From positions 55,737 through 119,736 of the forward strand of contig NZ_JABBNB010000019.1 in NCBI RefSeq assembly GCF_012933505.1: 64,000 nucleotides of DNA, read 5' to 3'. The DNA is from Gordonia asplenii. GTDB taxonomy: Bacteria; Actinomycetota; Actinomycetes; Mycobacteriales; Mycobacteriaceae. The notes under the pieces are model-generated. The model made no database searches, was not told the origin of the DNA, and was given only the letters and a program-made list of their open reading frames with translations. Position 1 is the first letter of the stretch; each line of letters begins with the position of its first letter. A program made the translations under genes and the position numbers. Positions 17,088 to 24,404 of the stretch are shown in pieces.

Positions 17088-18511
17088 CCGAGACGATCAT
17101 GAACTTCATCGACGGTCGGTTCGTCGAGTCGGCCACGGACACCTTCATCGAACTGATCGACCCGGCGACCGGCCTGGCCGACGGGCGGTCACCGGTGTCG
17201 AACGCCGCCGAGGTCGACGCCGCCTACCGTGCGGCAGCACGGGCGCTGCCCGACTGGAAGCGACTCACACCGGGCCGCAGGCAGAAGTACCTGCTCGACC
17301 TCGCCGACGCCCTGGCGGCTCGCAGATCAGACATCGCCGCAGTCCAGGCCCGTGACACCGGTCAGCCGATCCGCTACATCGCCAGTGAAGAGGTCGACCA
17401 GGGCGTCGACCAACTCCGCTTCTTCGCCGGTGCCGCGCGGATGTCAGAAGGCAAATCGCAGGGTGAGTACCTGCCGGGCCACACGTCGAGCATCCGGCGC
17501 GAACCGATCGGCGTCGTCGGGCAGGTGACACCGTGGAACTATCCGTTCTGCATGGCGATCTGGAAGATCGCGCCGGCGCTGGCGGCCGGCAACACCATCG
17601 TGCTCAAACCCAGTGACACCACACCGCGTTCGACGATGCTGCTCGCCGAGATCGCCGGCGAGATTCTGCCCCCGGGCGTGTTCAACGTGGTCAACGGCGA
17701 CGCGACGACCGGCCGACTGCTCGTCGAGCATCCGGTGCCCGCGCTGGTAGCGATCACCGGCTCGGTCCGGGCCGGAGTCGAGGTCGCCCTCTCGGCGGCG
17801 AAGACGCTCAAGCGTGCGCATCTCGAGCTCGGCGGTAAGGCGCCGGTCGTCGTATTCGACGACGCTGACCTGCCCAAGGCCGCGACGGCCATTGCGAATG
17901 CGGCGTACTTCAACGCCGGTCAGGATTGCACCGCCGCCACCCGGGTGATCGTGCACGAGCGCGTGCACGACGAACTGGTCGATCTCCTCGTCGCCGCGGC
18001 GCGCGCGACGCGCCCCGGCCCGCCGTCGGATGAGACCGCCGACTACGGCCCGCTCAACAATGCACAGCACTTCGCGAAGGTCGCGTCGTACTTCGAGACG
18101 CTGCCCGGCCATGCCATCGTCGCAACGGGCGGCACCCGCGTCGGCGACGACGGATTCTTCTTCGCGCCGACCGTCGTGACCGGCGTTCATCAGGACGATC
18201 GCATCGTGCAGGAAGAACTGTTCGGGCCGGTGCTGACCGTACAGCCGTTCACCGACGAAGAGAGCGCGATCGCCGACGCCAACGGCGTCGCGTTCGGCCT
18301 GGCGGCGAGCATCTGGACCCGCGACCACCACACCGCCGAGCGATTGACCCGTGAACTCGACTTCGGATGCGTCTGGATCAATACCCACCTCCCGTTCGTC
18401 TCAGAGATGCCGCACGGCGGGTTCGGAGCATCGGGCTATGGAAAAGACCTGTCGGGCTACGGTTTCGACGATTACACCCGCATCAAGCACGTGATGAGCG
18501 CCCATGACTGA
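17084..18511 (+). CDS. Aminobutyraldehyde-type aldehyde dehydrogenase (PatD-like)
   Basis: The product has 475 residues. Sites seen: TPWNYP, VLKPSDTTP, ITGSVRAG, the Glu in LELGGKAP and the Cys in AGQDCTAATR. The AGQDCTA motif and the C-terminal INTHLPFVSEMPHGGFGASGYG are characteristic of gamma-aminobutyraldehyde dehydrogenases. The GTG at 17084 overlaps the cupin stop (GTGA); an ATG 15 bp later is an alternative. The stop overlaps the permease start by 8 bp. It would convert 4-aminobutanal, made by an upstream amine oxidase or transaminase, to GABA. Context with the FAD oxidase supports this. Confidence 0.87.
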   Translation: MTETIMNFIDGRFVESATDTFIELIDPATGLADGRSPVSNAAEVDAAYRAAARALPDWKRLTPGRRQKYLLDLADALAARRSDIAAVQARDTGQPIRYIASEEVDQGVDQLRFFAGAARMSEGKSQGEYLPGHTSSIRREPIGVVGQVTPWNYPFCMAIWKIAPALAAGNTIVLKPSDTTPRSTMLLAEIAGEILPPGVFNVVNGDATTGRLLVEHPVPALVAITGSVRAGVEVALSAAKTLKRAHLELGGKAPVVVFDDADLPKAATAIANAAYFNAGQDCTAATRVIVHERVHDELVDLLVAAARATRPGPPSDETADYGPLNNAQHFAKVASYFETLPGHAIVATGGTRVGDDGFFFAPTVVTGVHQDDRIVQEELFGPVLTVQPFTDEESAIADANGVAFGLAASIWTRDHHTAERLTRELDFGCVWINTHLPFVSEMPHGGFGASGYGKDLSGYGFDDYTRIKHVMSAHD

Positions 18512-19973
18512 GATCCCCGCGACCCAGATCCCCGCGACCCAGATCCCCGCGACCGAGACCCGCAACACCGGGACCACGCATGGCCTCAGCACGAGCACAG
18601 TGGTCCGCAAGCAGCTGCGAACTCTGCCGATGGTCGCGATCCTGTACTTCAGCGTGTCCGGCGGACCCTACGGGCTCGAGGCGAGTATCTCGGCGTCGGG
18701 GCCGGGAATGGCGCTGCTCATGCTGCTCATCGTGCCGGTCGTCTTCGCGATCCCGTGCGCGTTGATGGTGGCGGAGCTGGGCTCGGCGATGCCGGTCGAA
18801 GGCGGCTACTACTACTGGGTGAAAGCCGCGTTGGGGCAGGGCGCCGCGGTCGTTCAAGGGATTTGGAATTGGATTCTGACGTTCCTCGACACCGCGCTGT
18901 ATCCCATTGTGTTCGCCGACTATCTGTCGAGTTGGATTCCCGGAATCGAACGGGGAAAACATGTCGGACTGAGCGTGCTGGGCGGGACTTTCAGCTTCGA
19001 TGCGCACTGGCTCGTCACGATCGCGTTCATGATTCCATTGGCGTATCTGAACATTCGCGGGTCCAGGCTGGTCGGTGAGATGTCGACGATGTTGATGATC
19101 CTCGTCTTGGCCCCCTTCGTCATCCTGTCGGTCTACGGGTTGATTCATTTCGCGACCAGCGACGCGACGTTGGCGTCGTCGTTCACGATGCCGAATGAGA
19201 GTGTGATGTCGTCCTTCGGTCTGGGATTGGGCATCATCATCTGGAATTACATCGGCTGGGAATCGCCGAGCACCATTCTGGGTGAAGTCGACAAGCCGCA
19301 TAAGACCTATGTCAAAGCGCTGTGGATCAGCGTTCCGCTGATCACCATCAGCTATCTGCTGCCGATGATCGCCGCGCTCGGATCGGGGCTGCACGCCGAC
19401 GATCCGTCAGCGTGGGCCGACGGCGACTTCGCCGACGTCGGCGCGCTGCTCGCGGGGGATTGGCTCAAGGTCGCGATCATCGTCGGCGCCGTCATCGCGC
19501 AGATCGGTCTGTTCTCGTCGTTGCTGATGTCGGGTTCGCGAGTACCGCGTGTGCTCGCCGGCGAAGGCTATCTGCCACGCTGGCTGGCCCACGATCACCG
19601 GCGTTACGGAACTCCCGCCCGGGCGATCGTCGTGAGCTGTCTCGTCTTCGCTCTGTTCTGCGCGATGGACTTCTCGGCGCTCGTCAACGCCGACGTGATG
19701 GTGAATCTCGCGGCGCTGCTGATGCAGTTCGTCGCACTGATCGTCTTGCGGCGGCGACGCCCCGACATGGCTCGCCCGTATCGCGTGCCGGGCGGAAACT
19801 GGGGACTGGCGCTGCTGGTGATCGGTCCGGCGATCTGCACGGCATGGCTGCTGAGCAGTTCGTTCACCGAACAGCCGGAGGCGTTCTGGATCGGGATCGG
19901 ATTGCTGGCGTTCGGCGTCGTGTCCTATCCGTTGCTGCGGCGTCGGTATTCGGGTGTTCCGACCGTGAGCTGA
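18504..19973 (+). CDS. APC-superfamily amino acid/polyamine permease
   Basis: This 489-residue permease has about 12 membrane segments. The first, near residues 45-70, contains GGPYGLEASISASG, which matches the GG-x-G-x-E-type N-terminal signature of APC transporters. A cytoplasmic N-terminus of about 40 residues has three 15-bp direct repeats (18511-18555) encoding IPATQ units. The start overlaps the dehydrogenase stop. As third gene of the operon with an aminobutyraldehyde dehydrogenase, it probably imports the amine or amino acid degraded by the module. The specific substrate is unknown. Confidence 0.88.
   Translation: MTEIPATQIPATQIPATETRNTGTTHGLSTSTVVRKQLRTLPMVAILYFSVSGGPYGLEASISASGPGMALLMLLIVPVVFAIPCALMVAELGSAMPVEGGYYYWVKAALGQGAAVVQGIWNWILTFLDTALYPIVFADYLSSWIPGIERGKHVGLSVLGGTFSFDAHWLVTIAFMIPLAYLNIRGSRLVGEMSTMLMILVLAPFVILSVYGLIHFATSDATLASSFTMPNESVMSSFGLGLGIIIWNYIGWESPSTILGEVDKPHKTYVKALWISVPLITISYLLPMIAALGSGLHADDPSAWADGDFADVGALLAGDWLKVAIIVGAVIAQIGLFSSLLMSGSRVPRVLAGEGYLPRWLAHDHRRYGTPARAIVVSCLVFALFCAMDFSALVNADVMVNLAALLMQFVALIVLRRRRPDMARPYRVPGGNWGLALLVIGPAICTAWLLSSSFTEQPEAFWIGIGLLAFGVVSYPLLRRRYSGVPTVS
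18511..18555 (+). repeat. Three in-frame 15-bp tandem repeats in the permease N-terminus
   Basis: The unit AGATCCCCGCGACCC occurs three times without gaps, the last copy differing by one base. It encodes repeated Ile-Pro-Ala-Thr-Gln/Glu. Such a repeat could vary in copy number without a frameshift. Confidence 0.85.
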
Positions 19974-19993
19974 CACCCCGGTTCGCGACGTGT

Positions 19994-20023
19994 TGGGCGC
20001 GGTCGGCTATTCGGCCGCGCCCA
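19994..20023. terminator. Hairpin between convergent permease and PucR genes
   Basis: TGGGCGCGG-N12-CCGCGCCCA forms a perfect 9-bp GC-rich stem spanning the stop codon of the minus-strand PucR gene. It lies 21 bp beyond the permease stop. There is no T run. Probable bidirectional terminator. Confidence 0.55.
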
Positions 20024-21590
20024 GCATGTCGTCGGCGACCAGCGCGACATGCAGGGAAACCCGGATGTCGGGATCGTCGAGGTCGACGCCGAGAATCCGC
20101 TCGATCTTGGCGAGCCGGTCGTAGAACGCGGCCCGCGACAGGTGCAGACTGGCCGCGGCGGCGGTCTTGCCCGCCGGGTTGAGCAGTAATGCGCGCAACG
20201 CCGACATCAGGTCGGTGGTGTCGGTGCTGTTGGCGCGCAGCGGGGCCAGCTCACGGTCTGCGAACAGGCGAATGCGATCGTCGTCGCCGAAAAGGGAGAG
20301 CAGTCCGCGCAAGTGCAAGTCGTCGAGCCGATAGACCAGAGCGGCGGCGTCGGCGGGGACGGCGTCGGCCACTTGAGCGGCTTCCTGCAGGGTCTGCGCG
20401 ATGTCGGACCGGTCCGCGACCGGACGCCCCGACGCGATCACGACGTCGTGCGCGGCGTGTAACCGTGTCGCGATCCGGTCGGCGGTCACCTCGGCGTCGG
20501 CGCTGGGGCTCAGCGACAACAGGATCTGGATGTCCTGGTCGACTTCACAGACGAGCGCCGGGACCTTCGCGGTGTGCGCCGCCCGCACCGCCGACGCCGC
20601 CACGTCGACGACGCGCTCACCCGCTCTGGCCGGGCGCTGCGGGCGCACCAGGAGGCCGAGGAATCGTCGCCGGTCGAGGGGAAATCCGACGAGGTCGGCG
20701 CGGCTGCGGGCCTCGTGCGAGTGGGGGTTCTCGCGCAGGACGGCCAGTGTTTCGCGGTGTTTGCGGCGGATCACGTTGTCGCGGTCACGGTCGTGCAGGC
20801 GATGCAGAGCCAGCGCCGCCCCGGCGCGTTCGGCCACCGCGATGAGCCGCTGCGACGGTGGTTGCGCGGTGCCGATGATCAGTCGGCCCCACACCTGATC
20901 CGCCGTGCCCAGCCGCGTGACCAACCAGCCGTTGGTCGGGTCCCAGCCGGTTCGGCCGGCGATGCGCACGCGTGCCGACCGGGTGCGCCACCGATCGAGG
21001 AACCCGGCCATGTCCTCGCCGCCGGCGAGGTAGTCGAGCGGGCGGTGCTGCGCGTTCTCCAAGACCACCGGCCCGTCGGCGAGCCGCTCGACGGCCGCGA
21101 GGATGTCGGCGGGGCTCGCCTGCGTGAAAGACAACTCGGTGAATGTCTCGTGGACGCGCTGGGCGTCGCGCAACTCCGACAGTTGCGCGTCGACGACGTA
21201 TTCGCCGATCGCCTGCGTCAGCTCGGCGAAGCGTGTCTCGTGTCGTAGCACGACGAGGGGGATATCGGCCGCCTCACATGCCGCGACGAGGGCAGGCGGC
21301 AACTCGTGCCGCCAACGGCGACCCAGTTCGACGACGAGCCCCGCACTGTCGACGTCGGCGAGGCTCTGCGCGAACGCGGTCAGCGCGGACGTGTCGTCGT
21401 CGTCGGGCAGCCCGGTGCCCATCGTGAGCAGCAGGTCGCCGGATCGGAGCAACTCCTCGACGTCGGAGCGTTCGGTGGCGTGTGCCCACCGGATCGGCCG
21501 CCCGAGCGCGGACTTGCTCGCCACGACGAGCGGCGAGGCCCGTCTAAACGGTGGCAACGTCAAGGCTTCGGCGAGGGTGAGTTGGCTCAT
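20007..21590 (-). CDS. PucR family transcriptional regulator
   Basis: The product has 527 residues. The N-terminal PucR-like domain (LTLAEALTLPPFRRASPLVVA, then DLLLTMGTGLPDD) is followed by a middle GGDEF-like/CdaR region. The C-terminal helix-turn-helix of PucR/CdaR type contains LLLNPAGKTAAAASLHLSRAAFYDRLAKIERILG. These regulators control use of purines, amino acids and polyamines. The ATG at 21590 is preferred; the open frame upstream to 22001 overlaps the divergent oxidase and is a shadow. Position between the permease operon and the oxidase makes it the likely regulator of the whole module. Confidence 0.9.
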   Translation of the reverse strand: MSQLTLAEALTLPPFRRASPLVVASKSALGRPIRWAHATERSDVEELLRSGDLLLTMGTGLPDDDDTSALTAFAQSLADVDSAGLVVELGRRWRHELPPALVAACEAADIPLVVLRHETRFAELTQAIGEYVVDAQLSELRDAQRVHETFTELSFTQASPADILAAVERLADGPVVLENAQHRPLDYLAGGEDMAGFLDRWRTRSARVRIAGRTGWDPTNGWLVTRLGTADQVWGRLIIGTAQPPSQRLIAVAERAGAALALHRLHDRDRDNVIRRKHRETLAVLRENPHSHEARSRADLVGFPLDRRRFLGLLVRPQRPARAGERVVDVAASAVRAAHTAKVPALVCEVDQDIQILLSLSPSADAEVTADRIATRLHAAHDVVIASGRPVADRSDIAQTLQEAAQVADAVPADAAALVYRLDDLHLRGLLSLFGDDDRIRLFADRELAPLRANSTDTTDLMSALRALLLNPAGKTAAAASLHLSRAAFYDRLAKIERILGVDLDDPDIRVSLHVALVADDMLGAAE

Positions 21591-21602
21591 CGCCCGTCCT
21601 TT

Positions 21603-21617
21603 CCGACAAGGTGTCGA
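21603..21617. promoter_or_regulatory. CCGAC-N5-GTCGA site between pucR-like and oxidase genes
   Basis: CCGAC-AAGGT-GTCGA has the same arms and spacing as the two palindromes at 16683 and 16714. A further half site (CGACA, 21627-21631) follows it. It lies 13 bp upstream of the PucR start and 66 bp upstream of the oxidase start, suited to autoregulation and divergent control. Confidence 0.45.
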
Positions 21618-21683
21618 GTTGAAACGCGACAATCCTACATATTGCCGGTCCCGCGCTGGTGTTTTACCGGAGAGTATTGAGAC

Positions 21684-23099
21684 ATGACCTTCACAGCTCC
21701 GCATCAGACCGCCTACGAGCGAAACGCCCCCGACGTCCGCGTCGTCGAAGCGGCACTCAAGCCGAGCCGCCACGCGGTGTTCTGGCTCGAGGAGGCCGGA
21801 GTGAGCGAGCACTACCCGACGCTCGACGCCGCGGTCGACGCCGATCTGACCGTCGTCGGCGGCGGCTATCTGGGGCTGTGGACTGCGGTACTCGCCAAAC
21901 GCCGAAACCCCGCGCAGCGCGTGGTGTTGCTCGAGGCGGAGACCATCGGTTGGGCGGCGTCGGGCCGCAACGGCGGCTTCTGCGAAGCGTCGATCACCCA
22001 CGGGGAGGAGAACGGCCGATCACGCTGGCCCGACGAATACGACCTTCTCGAGCGGATGGGTCTGGAGAACCTGGACGCGATGGAGGCCGACGTCCGCGAC
22101 CTCGGCATCGAGTGCCAATGGGAGCGGACCGGCACGCTGACCGCCGCCGTCGAGCAGCATCAGTTGCCGTGGCTCGGCGACGACGCGCTGTCGCGTGCGG
22201 AAGTCACGTCGATGATCAACAGCCCGTTGTTCCTCGGCGGAGCGGTGGACCGGGACGGGTGCGCGCTGGTCCAGCCCGCTCGGCTGGCGAAGGAACTCGC
22301 CCGCATCGCCACCGAATCGGGTGTGACGATCTTCGAGCACTCGGCGGTGACGAGACTCGACAGCACGACGTCGGGACGCACCACGGTCGTCACCAATCGC
22401 TCGACCGTCACGACCGACCGAGTCGTGTTGGCCACCAACGTCTTCCGTTCGCTGCTCTGGCAGAACCGGCTGATGACGGTCCCCGTCTACGACTACGTCC
22501 TGATGACCGAGCCGCTGTCGCAGGAGCAGCTGGCCTCCATCGGGTGGGAGGGCAGGCAGGGCCTGGCCGACATGGCAAACCAGTTCCACTACTCGCGGCT
22601 GACGGCAGACAATCGGATTCTCTACGGCGGCTACGACGCCGTCTACCACTTCGGCAAGAAGCTGAGCGCCGCGCGCGAGGACCGACCGGAGACGTTCACG
22701 ACCCTGGCGTCGCACCTACTCGCGACGTTCCCGCAGCTGGAGGGCGTGACCGTCAGTCATCGGTGGGCCGGCGCCATCGACACCTGCACGCAGTTCGCCG
22801 CGTTCTACGGCCTGGCACGCAGGGGCCGGGTTGCCTACGCGGCGGGATTCACCGGATTGGGCGTCGGCGCAACACGGTTCGCCGCCGAGGTACTGCTCGA
22901 CCTGCTGTCGGGAACGTCGACGCCGCGCACCGAACTGCAGATGGTGCGCAAGCGCCCGCTGCCCTTCCCGCCGGAACCGGCCGCCGCCGCCGGGATCAAT
23001 CTCACCCGCTGGGCACTCGACCGCGCCGACCATCGCGAAGGCAACCGGAATGCGTTCTTGCGGACGCTGGACGCGATGGGGTTGGGCTTCGATTCTTAG
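21684..23099 (+). CDS. FAD-dependent amine oxidoreductase (DadA/PuuB-like)
   Basis: This 471-residue flavoenzyme of the glycine oxidase/D-amino-acid dehydrogenase (DAO) family has a dinucleotide-binding motif at about residues 52-62 (LTVVGGGYLGLWTAVLA) and the family motif ASGRNGGFC. A late segment, YAAGFTGLGVGATRFAAEVLLDLLSG, completes the FAD site. The early placement of the FAD motif and the linked aminobutyraldehyde dehydrogenase recall gamma-glutamylputrescine oxidase (PuuB). No glutamylputrescine synthetase (PuuA) is in the window, so a direct amine oxidase is equally possible. It is divergent from the PucR gene. Confidence 0.83.
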   Translation: MTFTAPHQTAYERNAPDVRVVEAALKPSRHAVFWLEEAGVSEHYPTLDAAVDADLTVVGGGYLGLWTAVLAKRRNPAQRVVLLEAETIGWAASGRNGGFCEASITHGEENGRSRWPDEYDLLERMGLENLDAMEADVRDLGIECQWERTGTLTAAVEQHQLPWLGDDALSRAEVTSMINSPLFLGGAVDRDGCALVQPARLAKELARIATESGVTIFEHSAVTRLDSTTSGRTTVVTNRSTVTTDRVVLATNVFRSLLWQNRLMTVPVYDYVLMTEPLSQEQLASIGWEGRQGLADMANQFHYSRLTADNRILYGGYDAVYHFGKKLSAAREDRPETFTTLASHLLATFPQLEGVTVSHRWAGAIDTCTQFAAFYGLARRGRVAYAAGFTGLGVGATRFAAEVLLDLLSGTSTPRTELQMVRKRPLPFPPEPAAAAGINLTRWALDRADHREGNRNAFLRTLDAMGLGFDS

Positions 23100-23103
23100 T
23101 AAT

Positions 23104-23276
23104 GTGTCGCACTTGAAGAGTTGTATGACGTTGCGTTCCTCTGCCGGTTGAGCGAGCGGAGCGAGTCGAAACCCCCACCGGCCGGGCAATGACGAAACCC
23201 GCGGCGGCACAGTGGTTTCGACTCGGCTTCGCCTCGCTCAACCAGCAGGATGCGGCGAGGCAGGGGTGCGCAAGAT
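23104..23276. repeat. Dispersed repeat, intact copy
   Basis: The 221-bp gap between the oxidase and LysR genes begins with TCGCACTTGAAGAGTTGTATG, then GGTTGAGCGAGCGGAGCGAG, TCGAAACC, about 40 bp of unique sequence, and the inverted form GGTTTCGACTCGG...CTCGCTCAACC. The two GGTTGAGC/GCTCAACC arms can pair to a large hairpin. The same composite occurs split at 33850-34385, and single arms occur at 41090, 50030 and 57543. There is no ORF, so it is a small non-autonomous element. Confidence 0.75.
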
Positions 23277-23320
23277 ATCAATACCATTAGGCGCGACGCA
23301 CCACCAGTGTCTCGGGGCGC

Positions 23321-24223
23321 CTACAGATTTCTGGGGCCGGCGTCGACGTCGAGTGCCGACACAACACCGTCGATCGCGTCCCGATGCAGGAAGTCCCCGC
23401 TCCGCGACACCAACCCCACCTCGGAAATCAACTCACCTTCGGCGATGGGGTGGGTGGTGATCTTCTTCCCGTCGAGGAAACGCGCCGCGGGCGGCATGTC
23501 TTTGACGACGGCGATGAGCATCAATTCACCGGTTCGACGCATTCGCGCCTCCAATCCGATGAGGTCGCGCAGGTCTACCTCGGCCACCGATCCGACGCCG
23601 GCACCCGACAATGCGTCGTAGACACCGCCGATGAATGCCGGCTGGAGATTGCCCGGCATCGTCAACAGGTCGCGGCCGGACAGATCCGCCAGTACCAACG
23701 GCCGATCGTCCGGCAACCCGCTGTCGATGGCCGATGCGACGGCGTACCGGTATCTCGCCAGCGGGACCGTGCGCAATCCCGGCGCCTGGATCGGCAGATG
23801 GACCAGAGCGAGGTCGAGCTCACCGTGGCGCATCGCGTCGATCAGGACCGACGACGACTCCGAGACGAATTCCGGGTCGGCGCCGTGGTCGCCCGCCGCG
23901 TCGGTGAAGCGTTGGGTCAGCACGGTCGACGTCCACGGGGTGCCGCCGATGCGTAGTCGCGGCTGGTCGCGTCCGTCGGCGAATCGCTGCGCGTGCTCGG
24001 CCTGCGCGAGCATCTCCACCGCGAGCGGGAGGAATTCGTCACCGAACGAGGTGCGCTCGAATCGGTGGTACTTGCGCTCGAACAAGTCACGCCCGAGTCC
24101 CCGTTCCAGTTCACGGATCGTGCGGCTCAACGGCGACGGAGTAATGCGCAGCTTCTCTGCGGCAGCGGTGATCGTGCCCTCCCGCGACACCGCGACGAAT
24201 GCCCTCAACTGCGAAAACTCCAC
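23321..24223 (-). CDS. LysR family transcriptional regulator
   Basis: The product has 300 residues. The N-terminal winged helix-turn-helix (FSQLRAFVAVSREGTITAAAEKLRITPSPLSRTIRELERGLG) is typical LysR. The C-terminal half is a LysR substrate-binding domain beginning around residue 90. It has a GTG start at 24223. It is divergent from the didomain CoA-transferase/thiolase-like operon, the usual arrangement for a LysR regulator and its target. It belongs to a different subfamily from the two LysR proteins at 40123 and 50351. Confidence 0.9.
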   Translation of the reverse strand: MEFSQLRAFVAVSREGTITAAAEKLRITPSPLSRTIRELERGLGRDLFERKYHRFERTSFGDEFLPLAVEMLAQAEHAQRFADGRDQPRLRIGGTPWTSTVLTQRFTDAAGDHGADPEFVSESSSVLIDAMRHGELDLALVHLPIQAPGLRTVPLARYRYAVASAIDSGLPDDRPLVLADLSGRDLLTMPGNLQPAFIGGVYDALSGAGVGSVAEVDLRDLIGLEARMRRTGELMLIAVVKDMPPAARFLDGKKITTHPIAEGELISEVGLVSRSGDFLHRDAIDGVVSALDVDAGPRNL

Positions 24224-24404
24224 CGGCTGAGTCTAATCGGCAGGTGGAATCGCGGTTCGCTGCGGTGCGACCACCGACACTTTGCGCATATTGGCACCTA
24301 CCGCGGACGAAAACGGCACGACGCCGCTGCCCGACTTTGCGCTGTACGCGACGGGCGTCGCGCCAGCACAGTGGAGGGGAGTCCACGCGTGAAGGGAGCA
24401 GCTC

